Assembly: GCA_902168185.1 (NCBI GenBank)
Contig: CABHOV010000061.1
Span: 124,001 to 188,000, forward strand
Length of the DNA: 64,000 nt
Origin: an uncultured Bacteroides sp.
Lineage (GTDB): Bacteria > Bacteroidota > Bacteroidia > Cytophagales > Cyclobacteriaceae
Reading direction: 5' to 3'
Numbering within the stretch: the stretch's first letter is position 1; the number at the start of each line of letters is the position of its first letter. The position numbers and the translations under genes are program-made. Below, in pieces: positions 43,155 through 52,463 of the stretch. Below the pieces are notes generated by a model. The model was not told the origin of the DNA and ran no database searches. It worked only from the letters and a program-made list of their open reading frames with translations.

Positions 43155-44669
43155 ATGACTTACAATAAATTTTCAAAACACTTTTTACTGGGTAGCCTCA
43201 GTGTGCTGCTTACTTTTTCGGCGTGTACGAATCTTGAAACAGACGAAGTAGATTCTATAGTGATAGATGGTTCCGGAGGAACAACAGCCGGAAACCCAAC
43301 AGAGATTCTGGCGGGTACCTATAGCGACCTGAGCGCATTTACCGATCAGGCCGGTGTATATGCTCTCTACGAGCATACTACAGATGAAATGATACCACCA
43401 ACCCGTGGAACCGATTGGGGAGATAATGGCGTATGGAGACAGCTATATCAACATACCTGGGATCCAACGCATACCTATGTTGTAAATGCATGGAACCAAT
43501 TGAATCAGCGTGCCTATAAATGTAATCAGGTACTTGCCTCAAATCCGTCAGCACAAGAAGCTGCCGAAGCAAAGTTTCTGAGAGCGTTTTTCACATGGCA
43601 CGTGATGGATCTTTACGGTAAAGTTCCTTTCAGAGAAGTAGGAGAAGGTGTAGATGTGAATCCGAAAGTTTTAAAGCGTGCAGAAGCATTTGCTTTTGTC
43701 ATCAAGGACCTTGAAGAAGCTCTCCCAGACTTGCCAAGCCCTGCACCATCATCGGAGAACTCAAAAGCATCGAAGGCATCAGCCTATACCATGCTGGCGA
43801 GACTATATTTGAATAAAGCAGTATATCTGGCCACGAATCCTGAAGGACCGTATACATTTGATAACGCTGATATGGATAAGGTTATCGAATATGCTGATCA
43901 AGTAGCAGCGTTGGGATACGGACTGGAGGATCAATACTTTGTAAACTTCAGTACCGCAGCTCAAAAGGAAATCATTTTCACCAGTCCAACCGGTACACCT
44001 GAGAACAGATACAGAATGACGTTGCACTATAACAACAATCCGGATGGATGGAATGGTTTTGCAACATTAGCTGACTTCTATGCAACGTTTGAAGAAGATG
44101 ATGTTAGAAGAGGTATACCTGCATCGCCTAACGGAACGCAGTATTCAGGTTTAGGAAGAGGATTCCTGGTAGGACAGCAGTATAAAGATGATGGTTCAAT
44201 CATCATCAACGCTAGAAATAGCCAGCCGCTTGCTTTTACACCGGAAGTTCCGCTGTCGGGTGCTTCAACAGAAGCAGGTATCCGCGTAATCAAATACCAT
44301 CCAAAAGATAAAGGCAAGTATATATTCCTGCGTTATGCAGATGTATACCTGATGAAAGTTGAAGCTCTTTTCAGAAAGGGAGAAACGTCAACGGCGTTGG
44401 ATTTGATGAACGATTTGAGAACACTTCGCGGAGCTTCTGCATTGGGTTCACTCACAGAAGCAGATATACTTGCTGAAAGAGGAAGAGAGCTCTATTGGGA
44501 AGGATTAAGAAGAGCTGATCAAATTCGTTTCGGTACATTCAATAACACCTGGCAGGATAAAAACAATACTGAATCTTTTCGTGTACTGTATCCTATTCCG
44601 CAACAAGCGTTGGATTCCAATCCAAACCTGAAGCAGAACAAAGGATACCCTGGATATGTAGGCGAATAA
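43155..44669 (+). CDS. susD: SusD-type surface glycan-binding lipoprotein
   Basis: A 504-residue SusD/RagB-family lipoprotein (lipobox TFSAC, C24) forming the lid of the SusC transporter. TPR-like helices dominate the first half, with the characteristic AEAKFLRAFFTWHVMDLYG and NSKASKASAYTMLARLYLNK. The C-terminus carries LRTLRGASALGS.. and LAERGRELYWEGLRRADQIRFG, the family's hallmark ending, and closes NKGYPGYVGE. It lies 6 bp after susC. Confidence 0.95.
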   Translation: MTYNKFSKHFLLGSLSVLLTFSACTNLETDEVDSIVIDGSGGTTAGNPTEILAGTYSDLSAFTDQAGVYALYEHTTDEMIPPTRGTDWGDNGVWRQLYQHTWDPTHTYVVNAWNQLNQRAYKCNQVLASNPSAQEAAEAKFLRAFFTWHVMDLYGKVPFREVGEGVDVNPKVLKRAEAFAFVIKDLEEALPDLPSPAPSSENSKASKASAYTMLARLYLNKAVYLATNPEGPYTFDNADMDKVIEYADQVAALGYGLEDQYFVNFSTAAQKEIIFTSPTGTPENRYRMTLHYNNNPDGWNGFATLADFYATFEEDDVRRGIPASPNGTQYSGLGRGFLVGQQYKDDGSIIINARNSQPLAFTPEVPLSGASTEAGIRVIKYHPKDKGKYIFLRYADVYLMKVEALFRKGETSTALDLMNDLRTLRGASALGSLTEADILAERGRELYWEGLRRADQIRFGTFNNTWQDKNNTESFRVLYPIPQQALDSNPNLKQNKGYPGYVGE

Positions 44670-44691
44670 TTTTCATTTAACAATCTACTTT

Positions 44692-45567
44692 ATGAGAAGA
44701 CTTATAGAAAAAATAAATATTAAATATTCATTAGCACTTATTGCCATTGTCGGTGTGTCGCTGCTGCAGGCATGTGAAGACGAAGATGCTACTATTGGTA
44801 GTCCGATGGTCACTTCATTTACACCTACAGCTGGCGGTCCTGTCGGCACATTTGTTACCGTCTCCGGTAAATACTTTAGTACGACCAAACCGACAACAGT
44901 GAAATTCAATGGTGTTGAAGCAGAGACGCTGGAAGTTTCTCCAACCTCAATCCAGGCAATTGTACCTGCAGGTGCAACAAGCGGACAGATTTCTGTAGAA
45001 GTGGAAGGCTATACAGGAACATCAACATCTGCTTTTGCAGTTACATCTGGTACTCCGGCTCCTGTAATTTTGAGCTTTAGCCCAACAACCGGAAATGGAG
45101 TGGATGATGTATCGGTGACAATCAAAGGTGTAAACTTCAGTACAACAGCAGCACAAAACATCGTGAAGTTTAATGGTGTATTGGCAGCAGCACCAACAAG
45201 TGCATCCGCCAGATCATTAACGGTGAAGGTGCCTGCAGGTGTAACGACAGGAAAGATTACCGTAGAAGTACAAGGTGTTGCAAGCGTAGCAACATCACCT
45301 GCTGACTTTACAGCAGTTAGCCCAACAGTTGCGAGCTTTACTCCCAAGTCAAGCATCGTAGGGTCTACGGTTGTTATCACTGGTACAAACTTCAGTCCTA
45401 CAGCAGCGAACAATGTAGTGAAGTTCAACGGTGTTAACGCCACGGTTTCACAAGCTACGGCCACGTCCTTAACGGTTATCGTTCCTGCAGGAGCGACAAC
45501 GGGAAAAGTATCGGTGACGGTAGATGAAAAAACTGGCACATCAACAGATAATTTTACAGTCAATTAG
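44692..45567 (+). CDS. Surface lipoprotein with three IPT/TIG repeats (SusE/F position)
   Basis: A 291-residue lipoprotein (lipobox LLQAC, C28, followed by the acidic leader EDEDA that suggests surface exposure). It consists of three tandem IPT/TIG immunoglobulin-like repeats of about 85 residues (starting near PMVTSFTPTAGG, PVILSFSPTTGN and PTVASFTPKSSI), each holding VKFNGV and VPAG motifs. In the Sus system this position encodes starch-binding SusE/F, which are built differently. The protein probably presents a glycan-binding surface, but no carbohydrate-binding module is recognisable at its end. Confidence 0.82.
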   Translation: MRRLIEKINIKYSLALIAIVGVSLLQACEDEDATIGSPMVTSFTPTAGGPVGTFVTVSGKYFSTTKPTTVKFNGVEAETLEVSPTSIQAIVPAGATSGQISVEVEGYTGTSTSAFAVTSGTPAPVILSFSPTTGNGVDDVSVTIKGVNFSTTAAQNIVKFNGVLAAAPTSASARSLTVKVPAGVTTGKITVEVQGVASVATSPADFTAVSPTVASFTPKSSIVGSTVVITGTNFSPTAANNVVKFNGVNATVSQATATSLTVIVPAGATTGKVSVTVDEKTGTSTDNFTVN

Positions 45568-45597
45568 CATCGATCAATAGATGTATTTCTAATTTTG

Positions 45598-45632
45598 AAG
45601 AAGGCAAGGAGTTTTACTTGCCTTCTTTTTTT
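45598..45632 (+). terminator. Rho-independent terminator after the IPT lipoprotein
   Basis: AAGAAGGCAAG (45598-45608), an 8-nt loop, CTTGCCTTCTT (45617-45627) and a continuing T run. It separates susCD-IPT from the FG-GAP genes, which therefore need their own promoter or read-through. Confidence 0.85.
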
Positions 45633-45661
45633 ATTTTTCAGTCGTGATATATAATCTAAGC

Positions 45662-48600
45662 ATGCATCGATTTTTTTGGCTGATCCTTGTGCTGACTGTA
45701 CTGGCATGCAGCAAACCGGACGATAGACCTACGGCTACAAAGCCTACTCTCTTCAAACGACTTACATCCGCGGAAACCGGAATTGCTTTTGAGAATACAC
45801 TTGTACTAAAAGAAGATTTCGATGTATTCCGCTATCGTAATTATTACAATGGAGGCGGGGTTGGCATCGGTGATTTCAACAATGACGGGCTCGCAGATGT
45901 ATACATGACCTCTAACATGGGCGACAATAAATTGTTCCTCAACAAAGGCAATTGGAAGTTTGAAGACATCACTGCCAAAGCTGGCGTAAAGGGAGTCAAG
46001 GTGTGGTCTACCGGAGTGAGCATCGCCGATGTAAATGCTGATGGGCTGCTCGATATATATGTGTGCAATGCCGGTGATGTAAGTGGAGGCAAACGTGAAA
46101 ACGAGCTATACATCAATAACGGTAACTTAACCTTTACCGACAAAGCAGAAGAGTACGGTTTGGCAGATAAAGGATTTTCTACGCACGCAGCTTTTTTTGA
46201 TTATGATAAAGATGGTGACCTCGACTGCTATGTTCTGAATAACTCCTATAGACCCGTATCAACGTTGGGATATCGCAATCTTCGTCACGAACGCGATCCG
46301 TTGGGTGGCCACAGGTTATATCGGAACGACAAAGGACATTTTACAGATGTAAGCGAGTTCGCAGGTATCTACGGAAGTGTCATTGGTTTTGGATTGGGCG
46401 TAACGGTAGGGGATGTAAACCAGGATAACTGGCCCGACCTATATATATCAAATGATTTTTATGAACGTGATTACCTGTATATAAATAACCATGACGGTAC
46501 ATTTAAGGAATCACTGGAAAGTTACATGGGCCATATCAGTATGTTTTCCATGGGAGCAGATTTGGCTGATCTGAATAACGATGGCTATCCGGAGATCTTC
46601 TCAACGGATATGTACCCGGAAGACGACTACCGACTAAAGACTATATCTGCATTCGAGACTTATGATGTATACCAGCTTCGCCTGAAGAATGGATACTATC
46701 ATCAGTTTATGCGCAACATGTTGCAGTTAAATAACCAGGACGGAACCTTCAGCGAGGTAAGTGAACTGGCCGGTGTGGCCGCTACCGACTGGAGCTGGGG
46801 TGCATTGATCGCTGACTTTAACAACGATTCGTATAAAGAGATCTATGTCTGCAATGGTATATATAAAGATGTTACCAACCAGGATTTTGTAGAGTTCCTG
46901 GGAAGCAGTGAACAGATGCGTGCTGCTATGGAGGGTAAGAAAATTGACTTTAAAGACTTTGTAGAGAAAATGCCTTCGGTAAAACTGAGTAACTATATGT
47001 TTACGCGGTCTTCCGATCTGCAGTATAAAAACGTGGCCAGTGACTGGGGTCTTGATGAACCGAGCTTTTCCAATGGTGCAGCCTATGGTGATCTTGATAA
47101 TGATGGCGACCTGGATCTTGTTGTTAATAATGTTAATCAGGAAGCATTTATATACCGTAATCAATCACGCGAACAGAACAAAACGCATTTCATCGCCTTT
47201 ACTTTTAAAGGCACCGGTGGAAATGTTTTTGGACTGGGTGCAAATGTAAAGGCATACGTCAAGGACCAGATCGTGATGAGTGATAACATGCCCATCCGCG
47301 GTTTCCAATCCAGTATGGATTATAAAATGATTTTAGGATTGGGCGATCATACACAGGTTGATAGCCTGGTAATTACATGGCCCGATGCGAAAGTGGAGAT
47401 CAGAAAAGCAGTAAAGGCTGATCAAGCTATAGCTATAGACTATGCGCAGGCCGTAACCATTGAGTATCGCAAAAAGACAAGTGCACCTCTTTTGAAGGAA
47501 GTAGCCTATACTGAAATCAGGCATGAGGAGAATGACTATAATGAATTTGATCACAACCGTCTTCAATATAGCATGCTCTCCACACAAGGACCGGCCTTTG
47601 CAAAGGCAGATCTTAATGGTGACGGACTGGATGATTTTTATCTGGGTGGCTCGGTTGGAAATCCTGGCAAACTATATATTCAAAAGCAGGGGAATAAATT
47701 TAGTTCCTTCGCCAATGAATTGTTTGATGCCGATTCACTGAGTGAAGATGTTGATGCCGTTTTCTTTGATGCCGATAACGACAAGGATCTCGATCTATAC
47801 ATCGTTACCGGAGGATCTGAATATTCAACACAGTCTCAGCCTAACATCGACAGACTCTATGAAAACAAAGGTCTGAAGAATGGTATACCTGTATTTGAGA
47901 AAACAGTGAACCGTATTCCTACACTATATCAGAGCGGAAGTTGTGTTCGTCCTGCCGATATCGACAATGATGGTGATCTTGATTTGTTTGTAGGTACGCG
48001 TGTAATGTCCTCATACTATGGATTGCCTTGCGATCAGTTCCTGCTTGTAAATGATGGCAAAGGCAATTTTACTGAAGCGCCTGCCACACTCGCTCCCGAG
48101 TTTAAGAGACTGGGCATGGTAACAGATGCATATTGGTTCAACTATAATAATGACACGTTCCCTGATTTGCTGGTGGTAGGCGAGTGGATGCCGGTAACTA
48201 TATTTCAAAATGATGGAAAGCAGTTAAAAAAAATGTCCGTTGTAAAAGGACTTGAGCAATCGGAGGGATGGTGGAATCGTATACATGCCGCTGACCTTGA
48301 TCAGGATGGTGATGAAGATTTTATCATTGGAAACCAGGGCCTCAACTCGAGGTTCAAACCGACTGCTGAAAAACCGGTAACACTATATGTAAATGATTTT
48401 GATCAGAATGGTTCAGTTGAACCGGTATTTGTGATCATGAAAAATGGTAAGGAGTATCCTGTGGCATTGCGTCAGGATATCATCAAGCAGATGAGCTCCC
48501 TGAAAAAGAAATTCGTATACTATAAAGACTACGCAGATAAAACAGTCAACGATTTGTTTGAGCCTAAATTGCTGGAACGTGCCACCATGTTGAAATTCTA

Positions 48601-48970
48601 TCAGGCTCAAACCGCGGTGATACTAAACAACGGTTCCAATGGTTTTCAGCTTAAACCATTACCCGTGCAGGCACAGGTGTCGCCCGTATATAGTATAGAA
48701 ACCATGGATGTAAACAATGATCAGAAGCTGGATATTATACTTGGCGGAAATTTCTTTGCTATCAAACCTGAGCTCGGTCGGTATGATGCATTGCATGGAC
48801 TTGTATTGACCAGTGATGGTAAAGCAAATTTTACTCCTTTGAATTCATTGCAATCCGGAGTTAAAATAGAGGGAGAGGTTCGGCATATTCAAGCTCTGAA
48901 TAGCAAAGGGAAAAAGGTCGTGGCCTTTATCAGGAACAACGACACTATCAAATTTTTCAACGTACGATAA
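45662..48970 (+). CDS. FG-GAP/VCBS repeat and ASPIC-UnbV domain lipoprotein (copy 1)
   Basis: A 1102-residue exported lipoprotein (lipobox TVLAC, C16). It has a series of FG-GAP/VCBS calcium-binding repeats of the form DFNNDGLADVY, DVNADGLLDIY, DYDKDGDLDCY and DIDNDGDLDLF, expected to fold into beta-propellers. An ASPIC/UnbV domain lies near the middle (about 510-590: GLGANVKAYVKDQ; ITWPDAKVEI). Such CRTAC1-like proteins sit beside SusCD in many Bacteroidota but have no proven job; binding of sugars or other ligands at the surface is inferred. A GTG 18 bp upstream would only extend the signal peptide. The next gene is a paralogue of the same design, 9 bp downstream. Confidence 0.88.
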   Translation: MHRFFWLILVLTVLACSKPDDRPTATKPTLFKRLTSAETGIAFENTLVLKEDFDVFRYRNYYNGGGVGIGDFNNDGLADVYMTSNMGDNKLFLNKGNWKFEDITAKAGVKGVKVWSTGVSIADVNADGLLDIYVCNAGDVSGGKRENELYINNGNLTFTDKAEEYGLADKGFSTHAAFFDYDKDGDLDCYVLNNSYRPVSTLGYRNLRHERDPLGGHRLYRNDKGHFTDVSEFAGIYGSVIGFGLGVTVGDVNQDNWPDLYISNDFYERDYLYINNHDGTFKESLESYMGHISMFSMGADLADLNNDGYPEIFSTDMYPEDDYRLKTISAFETYDVYQLRLKNGYYHQFMRNMLQLNNQDGTFSEVSELAGVAATDWSWGALIADFNNDSYKEIYVCNGIYKDVTNQDFVEFLGSSEQMRAAMEGKKIDFKDFVEKMPSVKLSNYMFTRSSDLQYKNVASDWGLDEPSFSNGAAYGDLDNDGDLDLVVNNVNQEAFIYRNQSREQNKTHFIAFTFKGTGGNVFGLGANVKAYVKDQIVMSDNMPIRGFQSSMDYKMILGLGDHTQVDSLVITWPDAKVEIRKAVKADQAIAIDYAQAVTIEYRKKTSAPLLKEVAYTEIRHEENDYNEFDHNRLQYSMLSTQGPAFAKADLNGDGLDDFYLGGSVGNPGKLYIQKQGNKFSSFANELFDADSLSEDVDAVFFDADNDKDLDLYIVTGGSEYSTQSQPNIDRLYENKGLKNGIPVFEKTVNRIPTLYQSGSCVRPADIDNDGDLDLFVGTRVMSSYYGLPCDQFLLVNDGKGNFTEAPATLAPEFKRLGMVTDAYWFNYNNDTFPDLLVVGEWMPVTIFQNDGKQLKKMSVVKGLEQSEGWWNRIHAADLDQDGDEDFIIGNQGLNSRFKPTAEKPVTLYVNDFDQNGSVEPVFVIMKNGKEYPVALRQDIIKQMSSLKKKFVYYKDYADKTVNDLFEPKLLERATMLKFYQAQTAVILNNGSNGFQLKPLPVQAQVSPVYSIETMDVNNDQKLDIILGGNFFAIKPELGRYDALHGLVLTSDGKANFTPLNSLQSGVKIEGEVRHIQALNSKGKKVVAFIRNNDTIKFFNVR

Positions 48971-48979
48971 GTTTTAAAG

Positions 48980-51900
48980 ATGAATCGATTTTTATCAAAT
49001 ATAGGAGTCATAGGTTTTTGTATTGCCTTACTGGCGGGATGTTCTTCCAAAGAGGATAAGAAGTTTCGGTTAATTCCTTCCAGTGAATCGGGTATAACAT
49101 TCCGGAATACATTAAAGGAAACCGTTGAATTTAACATCTTTAACTATATGTATTTTTACAATGGTGCAGGTGTTGCCGTTGGTGATGTTAATGGCGATAG
49201 CCTGGTGGATATATACTTCACCTCCAACCAGGAAGATAATAAACTTTACCTCAACCAAGGAGAGTTTAAATTCAAGGATGTAACCGAGGCAGCCGGAGTG
49301 GAAGGCTTTAAAGGATGGACTACCGGTGTTACCATGGTGGACATAAACAGTGATGGTAGACTGGATATATATGTAAGCAACCTGGGAGACTACCTGATTT
49401 ATAAAGGCAAGAATCAATTATTCATCAACGAAGGGAATGACCCCAACGGTGTTCCTAAATTCAGCGATCGTGCTATGGAATATGGCCTTGACCTGATGGG
49501 CTTCTCGACACAAGCTTCTTTCTTCGACTACGATCGTGATGGCGACCTGGATATGTTTATGCTGAATCACTCATTGCATGAAAACGGCACGTTCGGTAAA
49601 TCTTCGTTGCGCACGCAAAGTCATCCGCTTGCCGGGGACAAACTCATGCGTAATGACAACGGGCGTTTTGTGGATGTAACACAAGGATCAGGTATATATA
49701 GCAGCGTGCTGGGATACGGCCTTGGTGTTGTGGTCAGTGATGTGAATCTCGATGGTTGGCCGGATATATATGTTGGTAATGATTTTCATGAAAACGATTA
49801 CCTGTATATAAATCAAGGTAACGGTACATTTGTGGAAACACTTGAGAAATCGATGATGCATACCAGTCGCTATACCATGGGCGTTGACTTTGCCGATTTT
49901 AACAACGATGCTTTTCCGGATTTGATTGCCATGGATATGCTTCCGGACGATCCGTTAGTACTGAAAGCTTCAGCTGCCGAGGATGCCTATGATGTATATA
50001 ATTTCAAGATCAACTATGGATATAGCCACCAGTTTGCCCGCAATACATTACAATTGAATAACCAGGATGGTTCGTTTAGTGAAATTGCGTTGTTAGCCGG
50101 TGTAGCGGCTACCGATTGGAGTTGGTCTTCACTGTTTGCTGATTTCGACCTCGATGGAAAGAAAGATATTTTTGTCTCCAATGGTATATTAAGGCGTTCC
50201 AATGACCTGGACTATATAAACTTCATCTCTGCCGACTCCGTGCAGATGCGAATGAAGTATGATATGTCGGAAAGGGAATTGATGTATATAGACAAACTCC
50301 CGAAGATTAAAATACCCAATTGCCTCTATCAGAACAACGGTGATTCTACATTCACCAACCAGTCAACCTCATGGGGACTGGAAACGCCTTCATACTCGAA
50401 TGGGACTGCCTATGCAGATTTTGATAACGATGGAGATCTGGATTTGGTAATCAACAACGTAGAGGATGAAGCCTTTCTGTATGAAAACAACACGATCCGT
50501 AAAACGCCAAATGAAAATATAGCACAGCCACATTATCTTCAGGTAGTGTTAAAAGGAAATCCTGGAAACAGCAATGGTATAGGTGCGAAAGTATTTTTAT
50601 ACCAGCAGGGCAGCGTACAGGTGCAGGAATGTATGCCTACCCGTGGCTTTGAAAGTTCAGTTGATAGCAGACTCACTTTTGGAATGGGCAATGTGGATAG
50701 TATAGATTCATTACTAGTGGTTTGGAATGATGGTACATTTGAGAAAATTGCCGCTGTAAAAACAAATCAAAGCCTGGTGTTAAATCAACAACAGGCAAAA
50801 GGGATTTTTGATTATTCAGTCTTTCATCACGTAACGCCATTGTTTTCCAATGCGTCTTCCGAAGTCAGTCTTCCCTATAAGCATAAAGAAAATCAGTTCG
50901 TTGAATTCAATCGCGAAGCATTGCTTCCGCACATGCTCTCTGCGGAAGGCCCTGCTTCGGCTACCGGTGACTTGAATGGCGATGGATTGGAAGATATATA
51001 TGTAGGCGGTGCCAAGTGGGGCAGGGGACACGTATACCTCCAGACTCCCGGTGATATATTTAAAGAACTTCAGGAACCAGTGTTGGTTGCCGACAGTACC
51101 TACGAAGATGTTGATGCCGCATTGTTCGATGTCGAAAAGGATGGAGACCTCGATCTGATCGTTACCAGTGGCGGCAACGAGTTTACAGGTAAATCCGTAT
51201 ACCGTCAACCACGGATATACCTCAATAATGGTAAAGGCATATTCTCACGTTCGTCTGCATTAACTGATATTTTTGTAACCGGATCATGCGTCAGTATACA
51301 CGATATAGATAACGATGGCGATCAGGATCTTTTCCTTGGAGCACGTGCGCAACCCTGGCGTTATGGTATAAAGCCTGATAGCTATATATTGATCAACGAT
51401 GGCAACGGTAACTTTACAGACGCCACCGACCAGGTGGCTCCTATACTTCGTAAGTTTGGATTTGTAAAACAAGCAACGTGGGCAGATATAGATGGTGATA
51501 AAGTCTCCGATCTGATTATAGCAGCAGAATGGTCGCCCATTACCATTCTTCTTAATAAAAACGGCAAGCTTGCAGCGCTGCCGTTGGAAGGCTCAGGGCT
51601 GGAGAAATCGAATGGCTGGTGGAATACAGTGCAGGCTGCTGATTTTGATAATGATGGAGATACCGATTTGATCGCGGGTAACCTCGGATTGAACTCGCGT
51701 CTGCATGCATCCGAGCAAGAGCCGGTAAAAATGTTTGTTGCCGACTTTGATAAGAATGATAGCACAGATCAAGTGCTGACACATTTTATTCATGGAAAGG
51801 AGTACCCGTTTCACACCCGCGATGAGATGACCAAGCAGATGCCCTTCCTGAAGAAGCGATATTTATCCTATCATAAATTTGCGGAAGCTACGGTACACGA

Positions 51901-52393
51901 CATGTTCAGCGATGAAGTGTTGAATGCCTCGCAGAAATATACCACGTATACATTTGAGTCGTCTTACATTGAAAACCTGGGGCAGGGTAAATTTAAAATA
52001 AGACCATTGCCGAAAGCTGCACAGTTCTCCACGGTAAATGCTATACTGGTCAACGACTTTAATAACGATAAGAACCTGGATATAGTCATAGCCGGAAATT
52101 TCTATCCCATCAATATCCAGATGGGGCGTAACGATGCGAGCTGCGGTCTTTTATTGGCAGGCGATGGTAAAGGGAATTTCCACGCAGTACCAACGATACA
52201 ATCTGGTTTCTCTGTGAAAGGCGAAACGCGCGCACTTCGAACGATCACCGTAAATGGCAAGGAGTTCTACCTGGCAATTCGCAATAATGATACGATAGTA
52301 CCGCTTGGGCTGACTGCGGCTCAAAAAACAAAAGTTGAAGGCTCAACGCCAAATTCAGAAAGCTTGAAACCGAAAAAACGCAGCGTAAAATAG
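48980..52393 (+). CDS. FG-GAP/VCBS repeat and ASPIC-UnbV domain lipoprotein (copy 2)
   Basis: A 1137-residue paralogue of the preceding gene product, colinear over its whole length. It has a lipoprotein signal (LLAGC near residue 20, then SSKEDKK), FG-GAP repeats (DVNGDSLVDIYF, DINSDGRLDIYV, DYDRDGDLDMFM, DFDNDGDLDLVI) and an ASPIC/UnbV region (GIGAKVFLYQQG; VVWNDGTFEKI). The C-terminus is longer and charged (ending KPKKRSVK). Tandem duplication followed by divergence is evident. It is followed 70 bp later by a secreted GH65. Confidence 0.88.
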   Translation: MNRFLSNIGVIGFCIALLAGCSSKEDKKFRLIPSSESGITFRNTLKETVEFNIFNYMYFYNGAGVAVGDVNGDSLVDIYFTSNQEDNKLYLNQGEFKFKDVTEAAGVEGFKGWTTGVTMVDINSDGRLDIYVSNLGDYLIYKGKNQLFINEGNDPNGVPKFSDRAMEYGLDLMGFSTQASFFDYDRDGDLDMFMLNHSLHENGTFGKSSLRTQSHPLAGDKLMRNDNGRFVDVTQGSGIYSSVLGYGLGVVVSDVNLDGWPDIYVGNDFHENDYLYINQGNGTFVETLEKSMMHTSRYTMGVDFADFNNDAFPDLIAMDMLPDDPLVLKASAAEDAYDVYNFKINYGYSHQFARNTLQLNNQDGSFSEIALLAGVAATDWSWSSLFADFDLDGKKDIFVSNGILRRSNDLDYINFISADSVQMRMKYDMSERELMYIDKLPKIKIPNCLYQNNGDSTFTNQSTSWGLETPSYSNGTAYADFDNDGDLDLVINNVEDEAFLYENNTIRKTPNENIAQPHYLQVVLKGNPGNSNGIGAKVFLYQQGSVQVQECMPTRGFESSVDSRLTFGMGNVDSIDSLLVVWNDGTFEKIAAVKTNQSLVLNQQQAKGIFDYSVFHHVTPLFSNASSEVSLPYKHKENQFVEFNREALLPHMLSAEGPASATGDLNGDGLEDIYVGGAKWGRGHVYLQTPGDIFKELQEPVLVADSTYEDVDAALFDVEKDGDLDLIVTSGGNEFTGKSVYRQPRIYLNNGKGIFSRSSALTDIFVTGSCVSIHDIDNDGDQDLFLGARAQPWRYGIKPDSYILINDGNGNFTDATDQVAPILRKFGFVKQATWADIDGDKVSDLIIAAEWSPITILLNKNGKLAALPLEGSGLEKSNGWWNTVQAADFDNDGDTDLIAGNLGLNSRLHASEQEPVKMFVADFDKNDSTDQVLTHFIHGKEYPFHTRDEMTKQMPFLKKRYLSYHKFAEATVHDMFSDEVLNASQKYTTYTFESSYIENLGQGKFKIRPLPKAAQFSTVNAILVNDFNNDKNLDIVIAGNFYPINIQMGRNDASCGLLLAGDGKGNFHAVPTIQSGFSVKGETRALRTITVNGKEFYLAIRNNDTIVPLGLTAAQKTKVEGSTPNSESLKPKKRSVK

Positions 52394-52463
52394 CATCCTG
52401 GCAGATCAAAGCGTAAAGAGTATATCTATAGTTGTTTCTTTGAAAGTACCTAAAAAAGAATGT

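Noticed and set aside
45009-45563. Long antisense open frame opposite the IPT lipoprotein
   Set aside because: It results from the repetitive Thr/Val/Ala-rich composition of the IPT repeats and has no family features.
45662-52393. Frameshift of one very long gene into two FG-GAP proteins
   Set aside because: Each has its own lipoprotein signal peptide, full domain set and complete C-terminus, so they are tandem paralogues.
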